Assembly (NCBI GenBank): GCA_902805995.1
Contig: CADCUU010000028.1
Location: 1 to 9,047 of the forward strand
DNA length: 9,047 nt
From: an uncultured Rubellimicrobium sp.
GTDB lineage: Bacteria; Pseudomonadota; Alphaproteobacteria; Rhodobacterales; Rhodobacteraceae
Reading direction: 5' to 3'
Shown here: positions 1 through 5,500 of the stretch, piece by piece
Layout: each line of letters starts with the position of its first letter
Numbering within the stretch: the stretch's first letter is position 1
Notes under the pieces: generated by a model
The model's database searches: none
What the model saw: only the letters and a program-made list of their open reading frames with translations
Told to the model about the DNA's origin: nothing
Made by a program: the position numbers and the translations under genes

Positions 1-1
1 G

Positions 2-274
2 AACCTTGATGTGCTGGCGCAGATCCTGACCTGCCACGTGATCCCGGCGGAGGCGTTCTCCTCGGACATCATCGGCATGATCCAGGCCGATGGCGGCACC
101 CATGCGATCGAGACGGTGGGCGGCTGCACGCTCCAGGCCTCGGCCGCGAACGGGGGCATCATGATCATGGACGAGCAGGGCCGCTCCGCCATGGTGACGA
201 TCGCCGACGTGGACCAGTCGAACGGCGTGATCCACGTGATCGACGACGTGCTCCTGCCCGCGCCCCCGACCTGA
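2..274 (+). CDS. Fasciclin (FAS1) domain protein, C-terminal part (5' end outside window)
   Basis: The reading frame is open from base 2 (Asn-Leu-Asp-Val...) to a TGA at 272-274, so about 90 C-terminal residues are visible and the true start lies upstream. The pattern is the second half of a FAS1 domain: an Asp-Val-Leu-x-x-Ile-Leu-x-x-His-Val-Ile-Pro segment (the conserved 'YH' box region, here Cys-His), a Gly-Gly-x-x-x-x-Val/Ala turn region, and the near-invariant end 'NGVIHVIDDVLLPA'. FAS1 proteins are usually exported or membrane-anchored and act in adhesion or cell-surface contact. No signal peptide can be checked here. The protein stops right after the domain, so the domain is C-terminal. 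Two cysteines (in ILTCHV and GGCTLQ) lie about 30 residues apart and could pair if the protein is periplasmic; this is inference. Family call is confident, physiological role unknown. Confidence 0.85.
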   Translation, partial: NLDVLAQILTCHVIPAEAFSSDIIGMIQADGGTHAIETVGGCTLQASAANGGIMIMDEQGRSAMVTIADVDQSNGVIHVIDDVLLPAPPT

Positions 275-331
275 AGATGCCGACCTGAGGGCGAGGGCGG
301 CCCCGCTTCCTCCCCGGGGCACGCTATCCCG

Positions 332-366
332 AGGCCGCAGGTCCCTGCCGGGATCGGCGGCCTTTT
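332..366 (+). terminator. Intrinsic terminator after the fasciclin gene
   Basis: A perfect 7-bp stem AGGCCGC (332-338) / GCGGCCT (357-363) with an 18-nt loop is followed by TTTT (363-366). It lies 58 nt after the fasciclin stop and just before the 3' end of the convergent znuA. On the minus strand no T-run follows the stem, so it should work for rightward transcription. A 14-nt piece of its right arm and tail recurs in inverted orientation at 5412-5425. Confidence 0.7.
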
Positions 367-367
367 C

Positions 368-1285
368 TCATTCCGCCGAAAGGCAGGTCTCCAGCGAGTC
401 CGCGAGGTTGCGCAGGAGCGTCGGATAGAGGTCGGGGCCGGGCTGGAGGTTGACGCCGTCGGGGTCTACGGAGGCGGTGCGGAGCGTGGCGCCTTCGCCC
501 AAGGTCTCGGCCCAGGCGGGGTCCGTCTCGGCGTCAAGAAGGAGGCAGGTGACCTCGCCCGCCAGCACCGCCTCGCGCAGGGCGGCGGCATCGCGCGGCG
601 CGGGGTCCTGGCCCGAGGCGTCGGTCACCGCCCAGTTCGCAGGCAGGCCCACCGCGCGTTCGAGATACTGGTAAGCGTCGTGGCCCACCGCATACCCCGT
701 GCCGGTGAGGGGTTCGAGGCGGTCCTGCATCTCGAACTTGAGGGAGGCCAGGAGATCGGACGCCTCCGCCGCGTTGCGGCCGTAGATATCCGCATTGTCC
801 GGGTCAGCCTTGGCCAAGGCGGAGCTGATATGGCCGAGCCAGGCGATCGCCACATCCGGATCGAGCCAGGCATGGGGATCGTCGGCGACGGCGTGGTGCG
901 CGACATGGAGATGCCCGTCCTCCTCGTGGTACTGGAGGTCCACGCCTTCGCGCAGCTCCAGGGGTTCCCAGCCCTCCGTGGCTAGGAGCGCGAGCTGCAG
1001 GGTATCGGGGGCGAGGGAGGCGATGGTTTCGCCCATCCAGGGCAGGAAGGTGTCGCCGGTCCAGACGATCAGGTCGGCCTCGGTCAGGGCCTGCGCCTCG
1101 GACGGCGACAAGCTCGCGTCGTGGGGGGAGGTGCCCTGGGGCACGATCAGCTCGGGCGTCCCGAGGTCGCCCATGACCAGCGCCACGAGGCTGTGGACCG
1201 GGGCGGTGTCGGCGAGGACGCGGGGAACCTCGGCGGCGGCGGGCGTGGCGAGGAGGACGGCAAGGGCGATGGCAGAGTGGCGCAT
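368..1285 (-). CDS. znuA: Zinc ABC transporter, periplasmic zinc-binding protein ZnuA
   Basis: Cluster A-I metal-binding protein (305 aa, normal for the family) that captures Zn2+ in the periplasm for ZnuBC. The start chosen is the ATG at 1283-1285: it has AGGAG (1291-1295) 5 nt upstream and begins a clean signal peptide (residues 1-18, MRHSAIALAVLL...AAA, cleaved before Glu19). The ATG at 1310-1312 has no ribosome site, is directly preceded by an in-frame TAG, and would put nine polar residues before the signal. Visible ligands are His31 (PVHSLV), His138 (DDPHAWLDP), His202 (AVGHDAY) and an acidic site near residues 251-255 (DAETDP). Cys247 and Cys301 match the disulfide known in E. coli ZnuA. 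The His/Asp loop usual in zinc-specific members is short (about residues 119-131, HEEDGHLHVAHH). It is divergent from zur-znuCB across a shared operator region. Zinc rather than manganese is inferred from the loop, the zur neighbour and the operators. Confidence 0.95.
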   Translation of the reverse strand: MRHSAIALAVLLATPAAAEVPRVLADTAPVHSLVALVMGDLGTPELIVPQGTSPHDASLSPSEAQALTEADLIVWTGDTFLPWMGETIASLAPDTLQLALLATEGWEPLELREGVDLQYHEEDGHLHVAHHAVADDPHAWLDPDVAIAWLGHISSALAKADPDNADIYGRNAAEASDLLASLKFEMQDRLEPLTGTGYAVGHDAYQYLERAVGLPANWAVTDASGQDPAPRDAAALREAVLAGEVTCLLLDAETDPAWAETLGEGATLRTASVDPDGVNLQPGPDLYPTLLRNLADSLETCLSAE

Positions 1286-1323
1286 GGGGTCTCCTGTCGT
1301 GGCCCGCGGCATCTAGCGCAGGC

Positions 1324-1336
1324 GTTATACTGTAAC
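1324..1336. promoter_or_regulatory. Zur operator 1 (also covers a possible znuA -10)
   Basis: The 13-bp palindrome GTTATACTGTAAC has perfect GTTA/TAAC half sites around a 5-bp centre. On the minus strand its left part reads TATAAC (1324-1329), a five-of-six match to a -10 hexamer. It is placed to start znuA transcription about 30 nt before the znuA ATG, so bound Zur would block that promoter. The GTTA-N5-TAAC form resembles alphaproteobacterial Zur sites; binding is inferred from this and from location. Confidence 0.75.
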
Positions 1337-1346
1337 AAGAGCGGAT

Positions 1347-1359
1347 GTGATACTGTAAC
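1347..1359. promoter_or_regulatory. Zur operator 2
   Basis: GTGATACTGTAAC differs from operator 1 at a single base (GTGA instead of GTTA) and shares its ATACTGTAAC right half exactly. It starts 23 bp after operator 1, a little over two helical turns, which would put two bound dimers on nearly the same face of the DNA. It probably serves both divergent promoters. Confidence 0.7.
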
Positions 1360-1398
1360 GCTGGCCTTGCGGCTGGGCGGCGGGGAGTGCTACTGCGC

Positions 1399-1411
1399 GT
1401 TACCCTGTAAC
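1399..1411. promoter_or_regulatory. Zur operator 3, adjoining the zur ribosome site
   Basis: GTTACCCTGTAAC has perfect GTTA/TAAC arms and ends immediately before the GGAGG (1412-1416) of zur. It starts 52 bp after operator 2, about five helical turns. It lies downstream of any likely zur start point, so Zur bound here would act as a roadblock in the leader or repress a very proximal promoter. This predicts autoregulation of zur-znuCB. Confidence 0.7.
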
Positions 1412-1423
1412 GGAGGGCGCGCG

Positions 1424-1891
1424 ATGCCCCATGCCTTTGACCGTCACGACCATGGGACCTGCGTGGTCCAGGCCATCGCCGCTGCCGAGGTCGCCTGCGC
1501 CGAGAGGGGGGAGCGCCTGACGCCGCTGCGCCGCCGGACGCTGGAGATCCTGCTGGAGTCGCATGCCGCCCTGGGCGCCTATGACGTGCTCGCGCGGCTG
1601 GAGGCGGAAGGGTTCGGATCGAAGCCCCCGGTGGCGTACCGCGCGCTGAGCTTTCTGGTGGAGAACGGGTTCGCCCACCGGATCGAGGGGCTGTCGGCCT
1701 ATGTCGCCTGCGCGCGGCCCGGCGCGGTGCATGACCCGAGCTTCCTCGTCTGCCGGTCCTGTCGCCGCGTGGCGGAGGAGGCCATCGACGCGCCCCTCGC
1801 CCCCGAGGCTGCCGCCGAAGGATTCGTCGTGGAGCGCACCGTGGTCGAGGCGCAGGGCCTTTGCCCGGCCTGCCGGGAGGGCCGGGCATGA
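1424..1891 (+). CDS. zur: Zinc uptake regulator Zur (Fur family)
   Basis: Zinc-sensing repressor of the Fur family, 155 aa. The start is the ATG at 1424, 7 nt after GGAGG (1412-1416); the frame is open further upstream but that part covers the operators. Residues 1-90 hold the winged helix, with the recognition stretch KPPVAYRALSFLVENG (67-82) followed by HRIE. The C-terminal dimerisation/metal domain has structural zinc cysteines C110/C113 (VCRSC) and C147/C150 (LCPAC). The sensory site is likely formed by His85, Cys96, His103 and a Glu at 118 or 119, by analogy with E. coli Zur. A short HDHGTC stretch at residues 8-13 resembles the His-rich N terminus of other Zur proteins. It is the first gene of zur-znuC-znuB; its stop overlaps the znuC ATG by 4 nt (ATGA). 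The znu neighbours and the operators separate it from Fur, Mur or Irr. Confidence 0.93.
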   Translation: MPHAFDRHDHGTCVVQAIAAAEVACAERGERLTPLRRRTLEILLESHAALGAYDVLARLEAEGFGSKPPVAYRALSFLVENGFAHRIEGLSAYVACARPGAVHDPSFLVCRSCRRVAEEAIDAPLAPEAAAEGFVVERTVVEAQGLCPACREGRA

Positions 1892-2631
1892 CCCTGATCG
1901 CCTGCGAGAGCATGGATGTCGTGCTGGGCCGGACGCCCGTGCTGCACGGCGTGTCCCTGCGGATCGAGCGGGGAGAGATCGTGACGGTCGTCGGGCCGAA
2001 CGGGTCGGGCAAGTCCACCCTCCTGCGCTGCCTGATCGGGGCGCAGCGGCCCACGCGGGGGCGCATCCTGCGGTCGGCGGGCCTGCGGATCGGCTACGTG
2101 CCCCAGAAGCTGCACATCGACCCCACGCTGCCCATCACCGTGCGCCGCTTCGTCGACCTGCCCAAGCGCGTCACCGAGGCCGAGGCACAGGACGCGCTGG
2201 CCGAGGCCGGGGCGGAGGGGCTGGACGGGCGGCAGATGGCCGACCTGTCCGGGGGGCAGTTCCAGCGGGTGCTGCTCGCGCGCGCGATCCTGACGCGGCC
2301 GGACGTCCTGCTCCTTGATGAGCCGACGCAGGGGCTCGACCAGCCCGGCTCGGCGGCCTTCTACCAAAGCCTGGAGGGCATCCGGGAACGGCTCGGCTGC
2401 GCGATCGTGATGGTAAGCCACGACCTCCACGTCGTCATGAGCGCGTCGGACCGGGTGATCTGCCTCAACGGCCATGTCTGCTGCGAGGGGACGCCCGCCG
2501 TCGTCTCGGCCGCGCCGGCCTATCGGGAGCTGTTCGGCACGGGGACGCGGGGGGCGCTGGCGCTCTACCGCCACGATCATGATCACGCGCATCATGCCGC
2601 GCACCACCATCCGCATCACGAGGACGCCTGA
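1888..2631 (+). CDS. znuC: Zinc ABC transporter ATPase ZnuC with His-rich C-terminal tail
   Basis: Cytoplasmic ATPase of the ZnuABC importer (247 aa). The ATG at 1888 overlaps the zur stop and has GGGAGG about 9 nt upstream. All motifs are intact: Walker A GPNGSGKST (36-44), Q-loop around YVPQ (70-73), signature LSGGQ (120-124), Walker B VLLLDEP (140-146) and the switch His in SHDLH (177-181). The C terminus carries about ten histidines in the last twenty residues, in runs such as HDHDH, AHH and HHHPHH. This is a plausible cytosolic metal-binding tail: it could chelate incoming zinc or tune transport, which is inference. It overlaps znuB by 1 nt (TGATG), so translation is probably coupled. 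Confidence 0.94.
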   Translation: MTLIACESMDVVLGRTPVLHGVSLRIERGEIVTVVGPNGSGKSTLLRCLIGAQRPTRGRILRSAGLRIGYVPQKLHIDPTLPITVRRFVDLPKRVTEAEAQDALAEAGAEGLDGRQMADLSGGQFQRVLLARAILTRPDVLLLDEPTQGLDQPGSAAFYQSLEGIRERLGCAIVMVSHDLHVVMSASDRVICLNGHVCCEGTPAVVSAAPAYRELFGTGTRGALALYRHDHDHAHHAAHHHPHHEDA

Positions 2632-3422
2632 TGCTCGACTCCTTCCTGATCCGGGCCGCCTTGGCGGGCCTGGGGGTGGCGCTGGCAGCGGGGCTTCTGG
2701 GTTGCTTCGTGGTGTGGCGGCGCATGGCCTATTTTGGGGATGCGACGGCACATGCCTCGATCCTCGGGGTGGCGGTGGCACTCGCGCTCGGCGTGCCGAC
2801 GGTGCTGGGCGTGGTGACGGTCGCGGGGAGCGTGGCAGTGACGGTGGCGCTGCTCGCGGATCGGGGGCTTGCGGCGGATACGGTGCTGGGGGTGACGGCC
2901 CATGGAGCGCTGGGGCTCGGGCTGTTCGCCATGGCGCTGACGCCGGGGCCGCGCGTGAACCTGGAGAGTTTCCTGTTCGGCGACGTGCTGACAGTGGGGC
3001 GGGGGGACCTCCTGCTGATATGGGGAGGGGCGGCGCTGGTAGCGCTGCTCGTGTGGCGGAACTGGGCCTTGCTGCTCACATCCACGCTGTCGCCGGACCT
3101 TGCGCTCGCGGGGGGGATGGACCCGCGGCGGGGGTCGCTCCTGCTGTCGCTGCTGCTCGCGGCCGTGGTGGCGGTGGCGATCCAGGTCGTGGGGGCGCTG
3201 CTGATCGCGGCGCTGCTGGTGATCCCTGCGGCGGCGGCGCGGACGCTGGCGCGGACGCCCGAGGGGATGGCCCTCGCCGCTTGCGGGATCGGCGGGGCGG
3301 CGGCCTTGGGAGGGCTGGGGCTGGCTGTGTTCGCAGACACCGGCGTGGGGCCTGCGACCGTGACGGTGGCTGTTGCCGTTTTCGCACTGCTGACGGCGGC
3401 GGGTCGCCTGCGCGCGGGATGA
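2631..3422 (+). CDS. znuB: Zinc ABC transporter permease ZnuB
   Basis: Inner-membrane channel subunit of the zinc importer, 263 aa, normal for the ABC-3 family. The protein is almost entirely hydrophobic, with about seven to eight segments: roughly 5-29, 43-60, 62-80, 90-105, 120-140, a long pair at 165-205 and 220-250. The conserved motif after the first segment, FGDATAHASILG (35-46), matches the family's 'FGD..SH..LLG' box. The ATG shares its A with the znuC TGA and has GAGGA 6 nt upstream. It is the last gene of zur-znuCB. No intrinsic terminator is visible before the next gene, so some read-through into the exporter genes is possible. Confidence 0.93.
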   Translation: MLDSFLIRAALAGLGVALAAGLLGCFVVWRRMAYFGDATAHASILGVAVALALGVPTVLGVVTVAGSVAVTVALLADRGLAADTVLGVTAHGALGLGLFAMALTPGPRVNLESFLFGDVLTVGRGDLLLIWGGAALVALLVWRNWALLLTSTLSPDLALAGGMDPRRGSLLLSLLLAAVVAVAIQVVGALLIAALLVIPAAAARTLARTPEGMALAACGIGGAAALGGLGLAVFADTGVGPATVTVAVAVFALLTAAGRLRAG

Positions 3423-3456
3423 GCCGACACGCCGCTTGACTTCACGTCACTTTGTG

Positions 3457-3482
3457 CTCCTTTTGTTCTCATTCAAAAGGAG
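3457..3482 (+). promoter_or_regulatory. Perfect inverted repeat covering the Shine-Dalgarno of the exporter ATPase gene
   Basis: CTCCTTTTG (3457-3465) and CAAAAGGAG (3474-3482) form a perfect 9-bp stem around an 8-nt loop (TTCTCATT). The right arm contains the AGGAG (3478-3482) of the gene starting at 3493, so in RNA the ribosome site would be paired with an upstream anti-Shine-Dalgarno (CTCCT). It is not a normal terminator: GGCGGG follows, not a T-run. It could equally be an operator for a dimeric repressor. A TTGACT (3436-3441) just upstream resembles a -35 box, but no convincing -10 is seen. Confidence 0.6.
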
Positions 3483-3492
3483 GGCGGGACTC

Positions 3493-4464
3493 ATGACGGA
3501 TGGTCAGGATTTCGCGATCCGGGCGAGGGGGATGGTGAAGCGCTTCGGCGCCACCACCGCCGTCGCGGGGATCGACCTCGACGTGCCCAGGGGCATGATC
3601 TTCGCGATTTTGGGGCCCAACGGCGCAGGCAAGACGACGCTGCTGCGGATGTTCGCCACGCTCCTCACTCCGGACGAGGGGGAGGCCAGGCTGATGGGCC
3701 ATGACCTGCGGGCCGACCCGAACGGCGTGCGCTGCGCGATCAGCATGACGGGCCAGTTCGCCTCCCTCGACGAGGATCTGACGGGGCGCGAGAACCTCGT
3801 CATGCTGGCGCGGCTCTGGGGCTTTCGGGGCGCGCAGGCCAAGGCGCGGGCCGAGGCGCTGCTTGCGGCCTTTGACCTGTCGGAGGCCGGGGGCAAGCAG
3901 GTAAAGGCCTATTCGGGCGGCATGCGGCGGCGGCTCGATATCGCGGCCTCGCTGATCGTGACGCCCGGCATCCTGTTCCTCGATGAGCCCACGACCGGCC
4001 TCGACCCCTCGGCGCGGGCGGGGGTCTGGACCCTCATCAAGGGGCTGGCGCAGTCCGGCGTCACGGTCCTGCTGACCACCCAGTATCTGGAGGAGGCGGA
4101 TCAGCTCGCGGGCCGGATCGCGGTGATCGACCACGGCCGCAAGATCGCCGAGGGCACGAGCCGGGAGCTGAAGGCCCAGACCGGGTCGGGCGTCCTGCAT
4201 GTGACGCCGGTCCGGGATGCCGATCTGGACCGGGTGGCGCAGGTGCTCGGGCGCGTGGCGGGGGCGGACCCGCAGCGGTCGGCGGAAGGGGGCAGCGTGT
4301 CGGTCCCAGTCGTGGACGCCACACGCGCCAATGCGGCCCTGTCCGCGCTGCTGGCCGAAGGGGTGGAGGTGGGCGACTTCCGCATGGGGCAGCCCAGCCT
4401 CGACGAGGTGTTCTTCGCGCTGACCGGCAAGCCCGGCGCGCCCAGGCAGGAGGGACGGCCATGA
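3493..4464 (+). CDS. DrrA-type ABC exporter ATPase
   Basis: Cytoplasmic ATPase of a daunorubicin-resistance (DrrA/CcmA-like) ABC-2 exporter, 323 aa, typical of the family. The start is the ATG at 3493, 10 nt after AGGAG; the frame extends upstream to a TTG at 3436, but that segment lies before the ribosome site. Motifs are Walker A GPNGAGKTT (41-49), Q-loop MTGQF (85-89), signature YSGGMRRRL (140-148), Walker B ILFLDEP (160-166) and D-loop GLDP. The switch position is Gln197 in TTQYLEEAD instead of His, which is normal for DrrA proteins. Residues after about 225 form the DrrA C-terminal domain ending in SLDEVFFALTG. It overlaps the permease gene by 4 nt (ATGA), so both are made together. The substrate (drug, lipid or polysaccharide) cannot be told from sequence. 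Confidence 0.9.
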   Translation: MTDGQDFAIRARGMVKRFGATTAVAGIDLDVPRGMIFAILGPNGAGKTTLLRMFATLLTPDEGEARLMGHDLRADPNGVRCAISMTGQFASLDEDLTGRENLVMLARLWGFRGAQAKARAEALLAAFDLSEAGGKQVKAYSGGMRRRLDIAASLIVTPGILFLDEPTTGLDPSARAGVWTLIKGLAQSGVTVLLTTQYLEEADQLAGRIAVIDHGRKIAEGTSRELKAQTGSGVLHVTPVRDADLDRVAQVLGRVAGADPQRSAEGGSVSVPVVDATRANAALSALLAEGVEVGDFRMGQPSLDEVFFALTGKPGAPRQEGRP

Positions 4465-5288
4465 ATGACATGACCATGGAGCGCCCGCTCGCCGCCTCCC
4501 CCGTGGGGCTGGAGCGGGTCGAGCGGCCCGCGCCGCCTTCGGCGCTGTCCAACGCGCTGGTCTTTGGCTGGCGGGCGATGCTGAAGTTCAAGCACGTGCC
4601 GGAGCAGCTCTTCGACCTCGTGATGACGCCCATCATGTTCACGCTGCTCTTTACCTTCGTCTTCGGGGGCGCGCTGGCGGGGAGCCCGCGCGACTACCTC
4701 CAGTTCTTCCTTCCGGGCATCCTGGTGCAGACGGTGATCTTCAACTCCGTCTATTCCGGCGTGGGGCTCTGCACGGACCTTCAGAAGGGGCTCTTCGACC
4801 GGTTCCGCAGCCTGCCGATCTGGTCGCTGTCGCCCTTCGCGGGCCTCATGGTGGGGGACATCCTGCGCCACGCCATCGCGGGCGGGATCATCCTCGCCAT
4901 CGGCCTTCTGCTGGGCTACCGGCCCGAGGCGGGGGCGGCGGGCGTGCTCGCCGGGTTCCTGCTGCTCTTCGCAGTGGGGTTCGGGGTGGGCTGGGTGTTT
5001 CTGGTGATCGGCCTCTTGGTGCGCACTCCGATGACGGTGATGACCTTCGGCTTCACCTTCATCTTCCCGCTCGTCTTCGCCTCCAACATCAGCGTGGATC
5101 CCGAAACCATGCCGGGGTGGCTGGAGGCGTTCGTGAACGTCAACCCGGTGTCCCACGTCACGACGGCGCTGCGGGGCCTGTTCGGCGGCACGGCGACGGC
5201 GGGGCAGGTGGGGCTGGCGCTGCTGGCGCCCGCGCTGCTGACGCTTGTGCTGTCGCCCGTGGTGTTGCGGCTCTACCGGCGGAGCTAG
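4461..5288 (+). CDS. DrrB-type ABC-2 exporter permease
   Basis: Membrane partner of the preceding ATPase, 275 aa. The ATG at 4461 overlaps the ATPase stop and has AGGAGG (4448-4453) 7 nt upstream; an in-frame ATG at 4476 is possible but lacks a comparable site. About 30 polar residues come first, then six hydrophobic segments at roughly 50-70, 84-104, 125-150, 158-185, 190-210 and 243-268. The cytoplasmic loop DLQKGLFDRFRSLPI (106-120) is the signature of DrrB-like permeases, and the late 'SNISVDPETMPGW...NPVSHVTTALRGL' segment is also typical. The full transporter is probably two ATPases plus two permeases exporting a hydrophobic compound or lipid. A strong GC hairpin follows the stop. Confidence 0.9.
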   Translation: MNDMTMERPLAASPVGLERVERPAPPSALSNALVFGWRAMLKFKHVPEQLFDLVMTPIMFTLLFTFVFGGALAGSPRDYLQFFLPGILVQTVIFNSVYSGVGLCTDLQKGLFDRFRSLPIWSLSPFAGLMVGDILRHAIAGGIILAIGLLLGYRPEAGAAGVLAGFLLLFAVGFGVGWVFLVIGLLVRTPMTVMTFGFTFIFPLVFASNISVDPETMPGWLEAFVNVNPVSHVTTALRGLFGGTATAGQVGLALLAPALLTLVLSPVVLRLYRRS

Positions 5289-5310
5289 TCGCCGGTCCAG
5301 TTGAGGGCGT

Positions 5311-5342
5311 CCGGCTGGCGCTGCCTCGGGCGCGCCAGCCGG
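5311..5342 (+). terminator. GC-rich hairpin after the exporter operon (no U-tract)
   Basis: CCGGCTGGCGC (5311-5321) and GCGCCAGCCGG (5332-5342) make a perfect 11-bp stem with a 10-nt loop, starting 22 nt after the permease stop. It lacks a following T-run, so it may end transcription inefficiently, work with Rho, or protect the mRNA 3' end. The rest of 5343-5410 is G-rich without a recognisable gene. Confidence 0.5.
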
Positions 5343-5411
5343 GGGCGCGTCCGTGGCGTGGGCGTGACGGGCTTGGGCGGGGGGCGACCCTCATCTTCTC
5401 ACAGCATGGGT

Positions 5412-5447
5412 AGAAAAGGCCGCCGGTTCTTGAAACTCCCGCGGCCT
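5412..5447 (-). terminator. Terminator-like inverted repeat, minus-strand polarity, upstream of gcrA
   Basis: AGGCCGC (5417-5423) and GCGGCCT (5441-5447) form a perfect 7-bp stem with a 17-nt loop. Read on the minus strand, the stem is followed by TTTTCT, as in an intrinsic terminator. The 14-nt string at 5412-5425 is the inverse of 355-368, part of the terminator after the fasciclin gene. No minus-strand gene precedes it, so it would act on antisense transcription from gcrA, or the resemblance is accidental. Confidence 0.35.
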
Positions 5448-5458
5448 GCCGCTAACTC
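5430..5458 (+). promoter_or_regulatory. Possible gcrA promoter
   Basis: TTGAAA (5430-5435), then 17 bp, then TAACTC (5453-5458). The -35 is good and the -10 is poor, as is common in high-GC alphaproteobacteria. It would start transcription near 5465, giving a leader of about 35 nt. That leader contains a small hairpin (GCGCC/GGCGC, within 5473-5486) just before the GGAGGT ribosome site. Confidence 0.3.
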
Positions 5459-5500
5459 GGCACGTCATTGTCGCGCCCAGGGGCGCCGTGGAGGTGGGTC

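Noticed and set aside
1121..1423. N-terminal extension of zur upstream of 1424
   Set aside because: It would cover the three operators and part of znuA, has no ribosome site at its start and lacks Fur-family similarity; GGAGG fits the ATG at 1424.
804..2066. 420-aa open frame on the minus strand across znuA, zur and znuC
   Set aside because: It is very rich in Arg and Pro, with no recognisable domain, and lies antisense or out of frame to three clear genes; a GC-rich shadow.
1699..2781. 360-aa open frame on the minus strand opposite zur-znuC-znuB
   Set aside because: The low-complexity Arg/Pro/Gly/His composition mirrors the znuC coding strand; no start signal and no family likeness.
3457..3482. 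Reading the inverted repeat as a terminator for zur-znuCB
   Set aside because: The stem is followed by GGCGGG rather than T residues and contains the next gene's ribosome site.
3488..3492. GANTC (CcrM/GcrA-type) site immediately before the exporter ATPase ATG, with another at 7178-7182 before the DUF2155 start
   Set aside because: The window holds scattered GANTC sites, mostly inside genes, and none in the gcrA promoter region; position alone does not show GcrA control.
4101..5156. 351-aa open frame on the minus strand opposite the exporter genes
   Set aside because: The His/Glu/Arg-rich translation is the antisense image of the DrrA/DrrB genes, whose motifs are complete on the plus strand.
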